This document shows positions 6,769-14,419 of a stretch of 29,376 bases of DNA, piece by piece. This DNA comes from JAVBOV01 sp031550205. Lineage in GTDB: Bacteria; Pseudomonadota; Alphaproteobacteria; RF32; CAG-239. Made by a program: the position numbers and the translations under genes. Under the pieces are notes generated by a model. The model was not told the origin of the DNA. It saw only the letters and a program-made list of their open reading frames with translations, and ran no database searches. Positions within the stretch are counted from its first letter, which is position 1; each line of letters starts with the position of its first letter. The stretch covers positions 1 through 29,376 of the forward strand of contig JAVBOV010000025.1 of the NCBI GenBank assembly GCA_031550205.1, written 5' to 3'.

Positions 6769-8061
6769 TTAATATCTATAATGCTCAGGCTTAAACGGCC
6801 CTTCGGCATTTATGTTCAAATATTTTGCCTGCTTGTCTGTCAGCTTGGTCAGCTTCACGCCGATTTTTTCCAAATGCAATCTTGCCACTTTCTCGTCCAA
6901 GTGCTTGGGCAGAACATAAACCTCGTTCTTATATTTTGCATGGTTTTGCCAAAGCTCAATCTGCGCCAAAACCTGATTGGCAAAAGAGTTGCTCATCACA
7001 AAGCTCGGGTGTCCGGTGGCGCAGCCAAGGTTCACCAGGCGGCCTTCCGCCAAAACAATAATGCTGTTGCCGCTCGGCATCTTAACCATGTCCACCTGCG
7101 GTTTAACATTGGTCCATTCATATTGACGCAAGGATGCAATATCAATCTCAGAATCAAAGTGGCCGATGTTGCAGACAATGGCAAAATTTTTCATTTTTTT
7201 CATATGCTCGTGCGTAATCACATCAACATTGCCGGTGGTGGTCACAAACATATCGCCCATGCTCGCAACATCGTCCATTCTCACCACTTCATAGCCTTCC
7301 ATGGCTGCCTGCAAAGCGCAAATCGGGTCAATTTCGGTTACCAAAACTCTGGCGCCCATACCGCGTAAAGATGCAGCTGAGCCCTTGCCCACGTCGCCAT
7401 ATCCGCAAACCACTGCCACCTTTCCGGCCACCATAACATCTGTTGCGCGCTTAATGCCGTCAACCAAACTTTCGCGGCAGCCATAAAGGTTGTCAAACTT
7501 AGACTTGGTAACCGAGTCATTAACATTAATTGCCGGAACCTTGAGTGAGCCTTCCTTGGCCATCTCATATAAACGATGCACGCCGGTAGTGGTCTCTTCA
7601 GAAATTCCCTTAACATTTTTCAAAAGCTCGGGATATTTTTCATGCATAATCTGCGTCAAATCTCCGCCGTCATCCAAAATCATGTTCGGCACCCAGCCGT
7701 CAGGGCCTTTAATAGTTTGTTCAATGCACCACCAAAATTCTTCGTCGGTTTCACCCTTCCAGGCAAAAACCGGAATCTTTTGGTCGGCAATGGCTGCCGC
7801 CGCGTGGTCCTGGGTTGAAAAAATATTGCAGGAAGACCAGCGGATTTCCGCACCCAAACCTCTCAAGGTTTCAATCAAAACCGCAGTCTGAATGGTCATA
7901 TGTAGACAACCGGCGATTCTGGCGCCCTTAAGCGGCTGCTTAGATTTATATTCTTCTAAAATACTCATCAAACCCGGCATTTCTTCCTTGGCAATCGCAA
8001 TTTCTTTGTGTCCCCACTCGGCCAGCTTAATATCAGCCACCTTATAATCCGTAAAACTCAT
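6769..8061 (-). CDS. ahcY: S-adenosylhomocysteine hydrolase
   Basis: AhcY reversibly splits S-adenosylhomocysteine to adenosine and homocysteine with tightly bound NAD, clearing the product of SAM-dependent methyltransferases. The 430-residue protein has CLHMTIQTAVLIETL near the N-terminus, the NAD-binding GYGDVGKGSA in the middle and the typical C-terminus FKPEHYRY. The length is that of the short class without the roughly 40-residue insertion found in many bacterial forms. AAGGA lies upstream of the ATG. It is separated from the porin gene by a terminator, so it likely has its own promoter. Cytosolic. Confidence 0.96.
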   Translation of the reverse strand: MSFTDYKVADIKLAEWGHKEIAIAKEEMPGLMSILEEYKSKQPLKGARIAGCLHMTIQTAVLIETLRGLGAEIRWSSCNIFSTQDHAAAAIADQKIPVFAWKGETDEEFWWCIEQTIKGPDGWVPNMILDDGGDLTQIMHEKYPELLKNVKGISEETTTGVHRLYEMAKEGSLKVPAINVNDSVTKSKFDNLYGCRESLVDGIKRATDVMVAGKVAVVCGYGDVGKGSAASLRGMGARVLVTEIDPICALQAAMEGYEVVRMDDVASMGDMFVTTTGNVDVITHEHMKKMKNFAIVCNIGHFDSEIDIASLRQYEWTNVKPQVDMVKMPSGNSIIVLAEGRLVNLGCATGHPSFVMSNSFANQVLAQIELWQNHAKYKNEVYVLPKHLDEKVARLHLEKIGVKLTKLTDKQAKYLNINAEGPFKPEHYRY

Positions 8062-8094
8062 AGCCCATCCTTCCTTGTTAATTTAAGCCAATCT

Positions 8095-8122
8095 AACAAC
8101 AAAGTTTCAAAGAAACAAGAAA
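8095..8122 (-). promoter_or_regulatory. Candidate ahcY promoter
   Basis: On the minus strand TTGTTT and TTAGAT are about 16 bp apart, within the 134-nt gap before ahcY and downstream of the porin terminator. The match is weak. I saw no convincing SAH- or SAM-binding riboswitch fold in this gap. Confidence 0.3.
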
Positions 8123-8163
8123 ATAATGCAATCACTGTCCACTGCCCCTGACCACCGCCCACT

Positions 8164-8195
8164 AAAAGAAAAGCTTCCCGAAGGAAGCCTTTTTT
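8164..8195 (-). terminator. Terminator of the adiC-adiA-porin operon
   Basis: The stem GCTTCC/GGAAGC closes on a CGAA tetraloop (TTCG in the minus-strand transcript). On the minus strand it is followed by TTTTCTTTT and begins directly at the porin stop codon. Confidence 0.88.
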
Positions 8196-9383
8196 CTAGA
8201 ACAATATCGTCGCTCTAATCGAATAAACCGTTGCAATATCGCGGTCGCGGTTAAGCGCCGGTTTATAATACATCTGAATATCAGGCGTAATCAGCAGCGT
8301 TTCGGCAAAGCCGATATCCCAATACGCCTCCACAACACTCTCTTCTCCTCTGGCGCCGTCGTCGGCAATATTTTGGTTAATCTTATTAATGGCTGCTGCC
8401 AGACCGATTCTATCCAAAGAGCTGCCACGCTCAAACGGGTCTTTATAAGCCGCGCCCAAAACATAAGACTGCCTTAAGATATATCCGCCGGTGTTGCCGT
8501 TAATGCGGCCGAACACGGCCCACTTGTCGCCAAAATCTTGAGACGCGCTCAAAGACCAGCCCTGAGTTTCTTCCGGAGCTCTTTTAACCGAAGGCTGATT
8601 ATATACCAAAACGTTATACTTTCCGTCGCCCCAGCCCTTAATATTCGGTTTATAAGTCGCTCCGGCAAAACCGGTATAATCGCCGTTGGTTGCAGAGTTA
8701 AACTTTGCCGCCGTGCCCGGCAGGTTGGTTGCGTCTTGCGCACCAATCACAAACTGCAGCTCATCGGTTGCATCCATGGTCGCATATGCACCCATACTGG
8801 CTGAAGGATAAGTATATGTGCCGTTCTGCGACATTGCCAGATTGTTAAAGTCCGTCTGCTGGTTGGAAAGATACGGGTTGCCGTCAAACATATACATTGG
8901 GAACTGACCGACGGTTACTGCCAGCCACTTCGCTTTTCCGGGCATTCTGTGCGTATAGCTCAGCTGGTTGATATAGGTGGCATTGGATGAATAATCGTTA
9001 ACATCTGTTGCCACGCCGATATTGCTGCCGAGCTTTGCGCCGTCAGATGTCCAGTAATAATGCACGCGGGTAACTGCGGCCTGTACCGAACCGGCACCGA
9101 ATGTTTCGGAATTAAACATATTCCAGTTGGCTTCGCCGTAATATTGGGTCTGCCACGGATTAACCTTTCCGCCCGGAGCTCCCCATTGACCCAGTTCGCT
9201 GATTGCGCCGTCATAAGTAAAGCCATATTCCTTATCCAGATAATCTTTGAAATTTTGATACTTCTTATGAATGCTTTGCAGCCCGCTTTCATTGGTTCTG
9301 GAAAGCTTAGTATCAGCATCTGCCGCCATTGCCGGTGCCGCGAGCACGCTTAATGCAATCGCCGGTATAATCATTTTTTTCAT
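8196..9383 (-). CDS. OprB-like outer-membrane porin, third gene of the acid-resistance operon
   Basis: This 395-residue protein has a signal peptide (residues 1-20, ending AMA) and a body of alternating beta strands ending in Phe, as in outer-membrane barrels. The GQFPMYMFDGNPY segment and the C-terminal half (EAYWDIGF, TPDIQMYYKPALN, then IRATILF) resemble carbohydrate-selective porins of the OprB family. Its start is 15 nt from the adiA stop, with AAGGAG 5 nt before the ATG, and a terminator follows at once. It is therefore cotranscribed with adiC and adiA. In this setting it may admit arginine or release agmatine across the outer membrane, which is inference. OprB members normally pass sugars. 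Confidence 0.8.
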   Translation of the reverse strand: MKKMIIPAIALSVLAAPAMAADADTKLSRTNESGLQSIHKKYQNFKDYLDKEYGFTYDGAISELGQWGAPGGKVNPWQTQYYGEANWNMFNSETFGAGSVQAAVTRVHYYWTSDGAKLGSNIGVATDVNDYSSNATYINQLSYTHRMPGKAKWLAVTVGQFPMYMFDGNPYLSNQQTDFNNLAMSQNGTYTYPSASMGAYATMDATDELQFVIGAQDATNLPGTAAKFNSATNGDYTGFAGATYKPNIKGWGDGKYNVLVYNQPSVKRAPEETQGWSLSASQDFGDKWAVFGRINGNTGGYILRQSYVLGAAYKDPFERGSSLDRIGLAAAINKINQNIADDGARGEESVVEAYWDIGFAETLLITPDIQMYYKPALNRDRDIATVYSIRATILF

Positions 9384-9398
9384 ATCTTCTCCTTGTTT

Positions 9399-11693
9399 TT
9401 ATTTTTTTATACATACAATATGATATTCGCCGTTTTTAACCTCAACGCCGTGAGTGTCGTGATTAAATCCCGGAAACTTTCTGTCATAAGCTTCCAAAGC
9501 TTTCAAATATCCAAGCAGCGGGCCGTTGGCTGCTCCGGCGTTTTCACCCGGCATCATTAAAGGAATTCCCGGCGGATAAGGAACCACGCCGGTTGCCACC
9601 GTACGGTTTGCCATATCCTTAAGGTTAACGCTTTCCACATTGCCCCTGACCAGTTGTTCATATGCCTCAACCGGAGAAAAATCGGGACGCGGCAAAATTG
9701 AAAAACCGTCGGACATAGCCTTGGTTGTGCCAAGCTTGGACATGGCTGCAAACATCTCATCGGCCAAATCTTTCAAACCATATCCGGCATAACGCTCGCC
9801 ATTGGCGGCCATTAAAGCCGGCAATGCTCTTTCCAAAGGAGTGTTATTATCATAGTCTTTCTTGAACTCAAACAACGCATTCAGCAAAGTTCCCCATTTT
9901 CCTTTGGTAATTCCCAAAGAGAACAGGAACAAAATGGTAAAATCTGTTGTTTTCTCAACCACAATTCCTCTGCCGTCCAGATAAGCGGTTACAATTGAGG
10001 CCGGAATGCCGGTCTTGGCCAAACCGCCCTTAGGCAAAATGCCCGGAGTGGTAACCGAAACCTTAATCGGGTCCAGCATGCAGAAATTGTCTTCAATATT
10101 GCCAAAACCGTGCCATTCGGCTTTCGGGCGCAATACCCAGCATGAAGGCTCTGATGACAAAACCTCTTCATCCATCTCATAAAACGGCTTTTTGCGCTTG
10201 GACTTAGGGTCAACCACCATATCCGGCTGCCAGCAGTTAAAGAACCAGTCTTTTTTCTTGGCAAAATCGGCATTAAGCTTTGCCACAGTTTTGCGGAAAG
10301 AAACTGCTTCTCTGATTGAATCGTCGGTTAAAGCCTTGCCGCCTGTTCCGTCCATCATTGCGGCTGAAACGTCGTTAGAGGCAATAATCGGATAAAACGG
10401 AGAAGTTGACGCATGCATCATGAAAGCTTCATTAAAACGCTCGTGCGGAATAGGGTTTCTTCCGTCGCGAATATGAATCATTGAAGCCTGAGACAGTGCC
10501 GCCAAAAGCTTGTGCGTGGACTGGGTTGCAAAAATTGTCGGGTCTTTCTTGGAATATGTCTTAGGGTCTCCGCACATTGCAAAGCGGTCTTTATACATCG
10601 GGTTAAAGCGGGCGTATCCGTACCATGCTTCGTCAAAATGAAGCCTGTCCACGCTTTCTCCCAAAAGCTTTTTAACCCTCTCCACATTATAACACAAGCC
10701 GTCATATGTAGAGTTGGTAATAATGGCGTGTACCGGAGTTGCATCCATATCTTTCTTAACCAAAGAATTCTCGCGGATGGAAGCTCTGACCGCAGCGGCT
10801 GTCATTCTCTCCGGCGGAATTGGCCCGATAATGCCGTAATGGTTGCGCGATGGAATCAAATAAGTGGGAATTGCGCCGCTCATGGTCATTGCATGCTCGG
10901 CAGACTTATGGCAGTTTCTGTCGCAAAGCGCCACTTGGTTGCGGGTGACGGAGGCCATCAGAATAATGCGGTTTGAGGTTGAAGAACCGTTGGTCACATG
11001 GTATGAACGGTGCGAACCGAACACTCGCGACATATATTTTTCGCTCTCGCCGATAGGGCCTGAGTGGTCAAGAAGCGAACCGAGCTCCCCAACTGAAATA
11101 GATAAATCGGAACGAAACAGCTCTTCGCCGAAAAAGTTAAAGAACCCTCTGCCGATTGGCGATTTCAAGAAAGCCGTGCCGCCGGTATGCCCAGGCGTGT
11201 GCCATGAATATTCATAAACTTTGGCAAATTCGGCCAAGGCTTTAAACATCGGCGGCGGCAAAAGCTCGCGGTATCTGTTAACTGCGGCCACAACTCTGCC
11301 GCCGATAAAGTCCGGAGTATCTTCCAAAATCCAGATAAAATCATTTACCTGCGACAAAATATCGGCGCCGATTTCAGAAGCAGCCGAGCGGCTGGACATC
11401 AGGAAAATCGGCACATCTTGGTTTCTGGCCCTTAAAGCGGCAATCAACTGCTTGCTTTTCTTATGCTTTTTGTCTTTAACGCCGTCCCAGTTCATCAACA
11501 CGCACTGAACTGTCGGATCGGTGCTGACAATCGCCATGGCGTCTTCAAACTCTCCGGAATGAATTACCTTAACATCATGGTCAACTTCAAGTTCTTCTCT
11601 CAAAGATCTGACCATTCTGGCTGAAGCGGTATTTGCCTCAATGTCCTTATAAATAATCAGAACCTTAATATTAAAAGGGTTGTTGTTTAACAT
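9399..11693 (-). CDS. adiA: Biodegradative arginine decarboxylase, AdiA-type
   Basis: The enzyme decarboxylates arginine to agmatine with PLP, consuming a cytosolic proton. The 764 residues follow the fold-type I layout: an N-terminal receiver-like wing domain (1-150), a linker and PLP core with CxKS-type DRNCHKS, D354 in HFDEAW, and K395 in STHKLLAALSQAS that forms the Schiff base, then a C-terminal domain with YPPGIPLMMPGE. From memory, HFDEAWYGYARFNP, the GKWGTLLN block and FPGFNHDTHGVE fit AdiA more closely than lysine (CadA/LdcI) or ornithine decarboxylases. The adjacent AdiC-type antiporter supports arginine. AAGGAG lies 6 nt before the ATG. It is the middle gene of the operon, 15 nt after adiC. 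Substrate remains inferred. Confidence 0.9.
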   Translation of the reverse strand: MLNNNPFNIKVLIIYKDIEANTASARMVRSLREELEVDHDVKVIHSGEFEDAMAIVSTDPTVQCVLMNWDGVKDKKHKKSKQLIAALRARNQDVPIFLMSSRSAASEIGADILSQVNDFIWILEDTPDFIGGRVVAAVNRYRELLPPPMFKALAEFAKVYEYSWHTPGHTGGTAFLKSPIGRGFFNFFGEELFRSDLSISVGELGSLLDHSGPIGESEKYMSRVFGSHRSYHVTNGSSTSNRIILMASVTRNQVALCDRNCHKSAEHAMTMSGAIPTYLIPSRNHYGIIGPIPPERMTAAAVRASIRENSLVKKDMDATPVHAIITNSTYDGLCYNVERVKKLLGESVDRLHFDEAWYGYARFNPMYKDRFAMCGDPKTYSKKDPTIFATQSTHKLLAALSQASMIHIRDGRNPIPHERFNEAFMMHASTSPFYPIIASNDVSAAMMDGTGGKALTDDSIREAVSFRKTVAKLNADFAKKKDWFFNCWQPDMVVDPKSKRKKPFYEMDEEVLSSEPSCWVLRPKAEWHGFGNIEDNFCMLDPIKVSVTTPGILPKGGLAKTGIPASIVTAYLDGRGIVVEKTTDFTILFLFSLGITKGKWGTLLNALFEFKKDYDNNTPLERALPALMAANGERYAGYGLKDLADEMFAAMSKLGTTKAMSDGFSILPRPDFSPVEAYEQLVRGNVESVNLKDMANRTVATGVVPYPPGIPLMMPGENAGAANGPLLGYLKALEAYDRKFPGFNHDTHGVEVKNGEYHIVCIKK

Positions 11694-11708
11694 ATTTTTC
11701 TCCTTTTA

Positions 11709-13190
11709 TCAGTTCACGGAAGAAGCGGATGTTGAAATTCCGTGCATATGTTCGCGGGCTCGAACAACTTGGTCGGAATGTTGACCGACGCTTACCCAAA
11801 ACATGGCAATCAATGCGCCGATGGTAATAATAAGGGTCGTGTGCCTAACCCATGCCGGCACCATTCCTCCCGGTTTTTTCTTATGCTCTTTCATATCAAT
11901 CTTCCTGCTTACGGCGCGTTCGTAGAAAATGATTGTTGCAATTACAAACATCAAAGCCCATCGGGTCTGCGCGCCATCAGAGCCGATCATTGCCCACAAG
12001 CTGTAAATTGCAGCCAGCAGGCCCACAAAGGTATAAAAAGTTTCTTCGCTCCTGCCGCTCATTTTTCCTCTGCCCAAAATCTTAATGGCAATTGAGGAAT
12101 AAATATACGGAAGCAGGGTCATAATTACGGCAATGGACGCAATTTTGCCGAACTGCTCGGCTGCTGTCGGAGACATGGTTGCCAAAACCTGCAGAGTCAT
12201 GATAATGGCCACCACCATCAAACCCAATGAAGGCACACCCTTCTTGTTGACCTTGGCAAATAAAGTGCCGAACAAGCCGTCATCGGCGGCTGCTTTGGCG
12301 GTTTGTCCGACCAAGAGCGTCCATCCTCCTAGCGAGCCCAGACAGCCGATGGCGGCGCACAATGCCACAACATTGGCGGCCGTATCGCCCAAAGCCACGC
12401 GCACGGCGTCGGCAAACGGAGCTGAAGAAACAATCAGCTCTTTGTTCGGAATAATGCCCATAATGGCAGAAGAGCTTAAAATATAACAAACTGCGGCCAA
12501 AATCACGCCGGCCACGGTTGCAATCGGTACGTTTCTTGAAGGATTCTTAACCACCGCCGCTGAAACCGAAGCGCTCTCCACGCCGATAAACGCCCATAAG
12601 GTAAAGTTTAAGGTCATGCTCACTGCGCTCATGCCGCTTTTGCCTGAAACGTTCCAGCCGCCCATGTAGGTGTCGGCATTAAACCAGAACCATCCCAAAA
12701 TTGCCACGCCCAAAATTGGGAACAAAGCCAAAGAAGTGGTGCATGATTGAATTCGCCCCACTGTTTTCGGACCCAAAATGTTGGCATAAGTTAAAAGCCA
12801 GATAATGCTGATTTGTCCCAGCGCTGCCACCAAAGGGTCTTTTAATTGAGGGAAGAAAGTGCTCAAATAACCGAGCCCGGCCACAGCCAGACCCACATTG
12901 CCGACCACGTTTGCCAGCCAATATACCATATTGGTCTGATACCCCATATAATCGCCGAAAGCCATCTTGGTATAGGCATATGGTCCGCCGGCTGCCGGAT
13001 TAATGCGGGCTAATTTGGCAAAAACCAAGGCCAAAGCGATAGAACCGACAATTGTTAAAAGCCACCCGTATATGGCAATGCTGCCTATGGCGGCCAGGTT
13101 TGCCGGCAGCATAAATACGCCGGAACCCATCATGTTGCCGGCCACCATCAAGGTTGCGGCAATCAGTCCAATCTTGTTTTTTTCTTCCAT
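11709..13190 (-). CDS. adiC: Arginine:agmatine antiporter, AdiC-type (APC family)
   Basis: AdiC exchanges external arginine for internal agmatine across the inner membrane. The N-terminus GNMMGSGVFMLPANLA is the substrate-binding unwound helix 1. Blocks TLWAFIGVESASVSAAVVKNP, CLGSLGGWTLL and GQTAKAAADDGLF match AdiC closely and contain the Trp residues known to sense arginine. Twelve membrane spans are expected in 445 residues, but this protein has 493, with an added C-terminal tail and a likely thirteenth span (TTLIITIGALIAMFWVSVG). I chose the ATG at 13190 because GGAGG sits 5 nt upstream; a longer frame from 13250 has no ribosome site. It is the first gene of the operon. Confidence 0.92.
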   Translation of the reverse strand: MEEKNKIGLIAATLMVAGNMMGSGVFMLPANLAAIGSIAIYGWLLTIVGSIALALVFAKLARINPAAGGPYAYTKMAFGDYMGYQTNMVYWLANVVGNVGLAVAGLGYLSTFFPQLKDPLVAALGQISIIWLLTYANILGPKTVGRIQSCTTSLALFPILGVAILGWFWFNADTYMGGWNVSGKSGMSAVSMTLNFTLWAFIGVESASVSAAVVKNPSRNVPIATVAGVILAAVCYILSSSAIMGIIPNKELIVSSAPFADAVRVALGDTAANVVALCAAIGCLGSLGGWTLLVGQTAKAAADDGLFGTLFAKVNKKGVPSLGLMVVAIIMTLQVLATMSPTAAEQFGKIASIAVIMTLLPYIYSSIAIKILGRGKMSGRSEETFYTFVGLLAAIYSLWAMIGSDGAQTRWALMFVIATIIFYERAVSRKIDMKEHKKKPGGMVPAWVRHTTLIITIGALIAMFWVSVGQHSDQVVRAREHMHGISTSASSVN

Positions 13191-13284
13191 AAAATCCTCC
13201 AAAATGAAAATCATACGTGTATTAATTAAACATCGTATATTTTTTTTCAAGACGCTTTATCCGCATCTTTCAATGTACACGCTT

Positions 13285-13314
13285 ATTCTAATATTGTTTA
13301 AAATCAGTTGGCAA
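13285..13314 (-). promoter_or_regulatory. Candidate promoter of the adiC-adiA-porin operon
   Basis: On the minus strand TTGCCA (13314-13309) and TAGAAT (13290-13285) are 18 bp apart, giving a leader of roughly 90 nt. No known acid-response regulator gene (such as adiY) lies beside the operon, so control is unknown. Confidence 0.4.
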
Positions 13315-13449
13315 TCACTAAAAAGGCCATGTTACTAAAAAGGTGTTTTTAATTGTTTCTTTAACTTCTTAGTAGTAATTATTAGTTATTATGCTGATAA
13401 AATAATCAAGGATTTATGCAGATAATGATAAAAAGTAGAAAGATGGCTC

Positions 13450-14403
13450 ATGATACAGAAAGAATATCATGAAAGCGGTTCTGTAAAGAAAGTCTATGAA
13501 GTCAATGATGCCGGGCAGCGTCATGGACTATACGGCGAATGTTATGAAAACGGCATAATCTACGTTGCCGCCAATTATGACAATGGTCTTCTTGAAGGCC
13601 ATTATGAAAAACATTTTGAAGACGGGGCTCCGTCAATTAAGGCTTCCTATAGGAAAGGCCGCCTTGACGGAAAATATGAAACTTATTTCAAAAACGGCAA
13701 TGCCAATATTCGCGCCAATTATAAAGACGGAGATTTAACCGGCGAATATGAAAAATATTTTGAAGACGGCAGGCTGGAATCAAAATCTTCTTACATTGTC
13801 GGCAAGCGCAACGGCATTAGTGAAGAATATTTTGATAACGGCAATTTATACATTAAAGCCTTTTACAAAGAAGGCGAGCTTCACGGCGCATATGCCAAAT
13901 ATCATAAAAATGGCAATCTGCATATTCAGGCTTTTTACAAAGAAGGCATGCTAAACGGCCAATACCTTGAATATCATGAAAACGGCAACTTAAGCATCCG
14001 CGCCGAATATAAACAAGACAGAAGAAACGGCGCCTATGAAAAGTTTTATGAAAATAACATGCCCTGCATCAAGGCCACATATGTTGACGGCTCCTTGTCC
14101 GGAACATATAGAAAATATTATGACAGCGGCGGCGTTTTCGTAAGCTCATCATATAAAGACGGCAGGCTGGACGGCGCTTATATGGATTACCATGAAAACG
14201 GCAACGCCCACATTAAAACCAATTACAGCGATGGTAACCTTAACGGCAGTTATGAAGAGCATTACCCCAATGGAACCTTAAAGATAAGAACGTCTTATCT
14301 TAAAGGCGAGCTTAACGGAAAATATGAAAAACACCATGAAAACGGCCGCTGGGAAATTAGAACAGTTTACAACAAAGGCCTTAATCTTGGTTCAATGACT
14401 TAA
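13450..14403 (+). CDS. Protein of thirteen 24-residue MORN-like (YwqK-type) repeats
   Basis: The 317-residue protein is almost wholly repeats. Twelve units of 24 residues follow a 26-residue first unit, with consensus YEKYHENGNLxIxAxYKxGxLNG. This is the MORN_2 variant found in proteins often labelled YwqK-family antitoxin, though that label rests on few cases. Such beta-hairpin repeats form elongated surfaces for binding. No signal peptide is seen, so it is likely cytosolic. The ribosome site is weak (AGAAAG). It ends 16 nt before a hybrid histidine kinase, so the two are probably cotranscribed and it may be a partner of that kinase. No toxin gene is adjacent. Confidence 0.85.
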   Translation: MIQKEYHESGSVKKVYEVNDAGQRHGLYGECYENGIIYVAANYDNGLLEGHYEKHFEDGAPSIKASYRKGRLDGKYETYFKNGNANIRANYKDGDLTGEYEKYFEDGRLESKSSYIVGKRNGISEEYFDNGNLYIKAFYKEGELHGAYAKYHKNGNLHIQAFYKEGMLNGQYLEYHENGNLSIRAEYKQDRRNGAYEKFYENNMPCIKATYVDGSLSGTYRKYYDSGGVFVSSSYKDGRLDGAYMDYHENGNAHIKTNYSDGNLNGSYEEHYPNGTLKIRTSYLKGELNGKYEKHHENGRWEIRTVYNKGLNLGSMT

Positions 14404-14419
14404 AAGACGGGAAACTATT

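Noticed and set aside
8062..8165. Possible SAH riboswitch before ahcY
   Set aside because: I could not draw the expected conserved core. The loosely repeated CACTGNCCAC-type sequence at about 8133-8160 forms no convincing helix.
9399..11693. Lysine or ornithine decarboxylase as the identity of the PLP enzyme
   Set aside because: Several remembered blocks fit AdiA better and the adjacent antiporter is AdiC-like; only biochemical data would settle it.
13450..14403. MORN-like gene as an antitoxin of a toxin-antitoxin pair
   Set aside because: No small toxin-like gene is adjacent; the neighbours are signalling genes.
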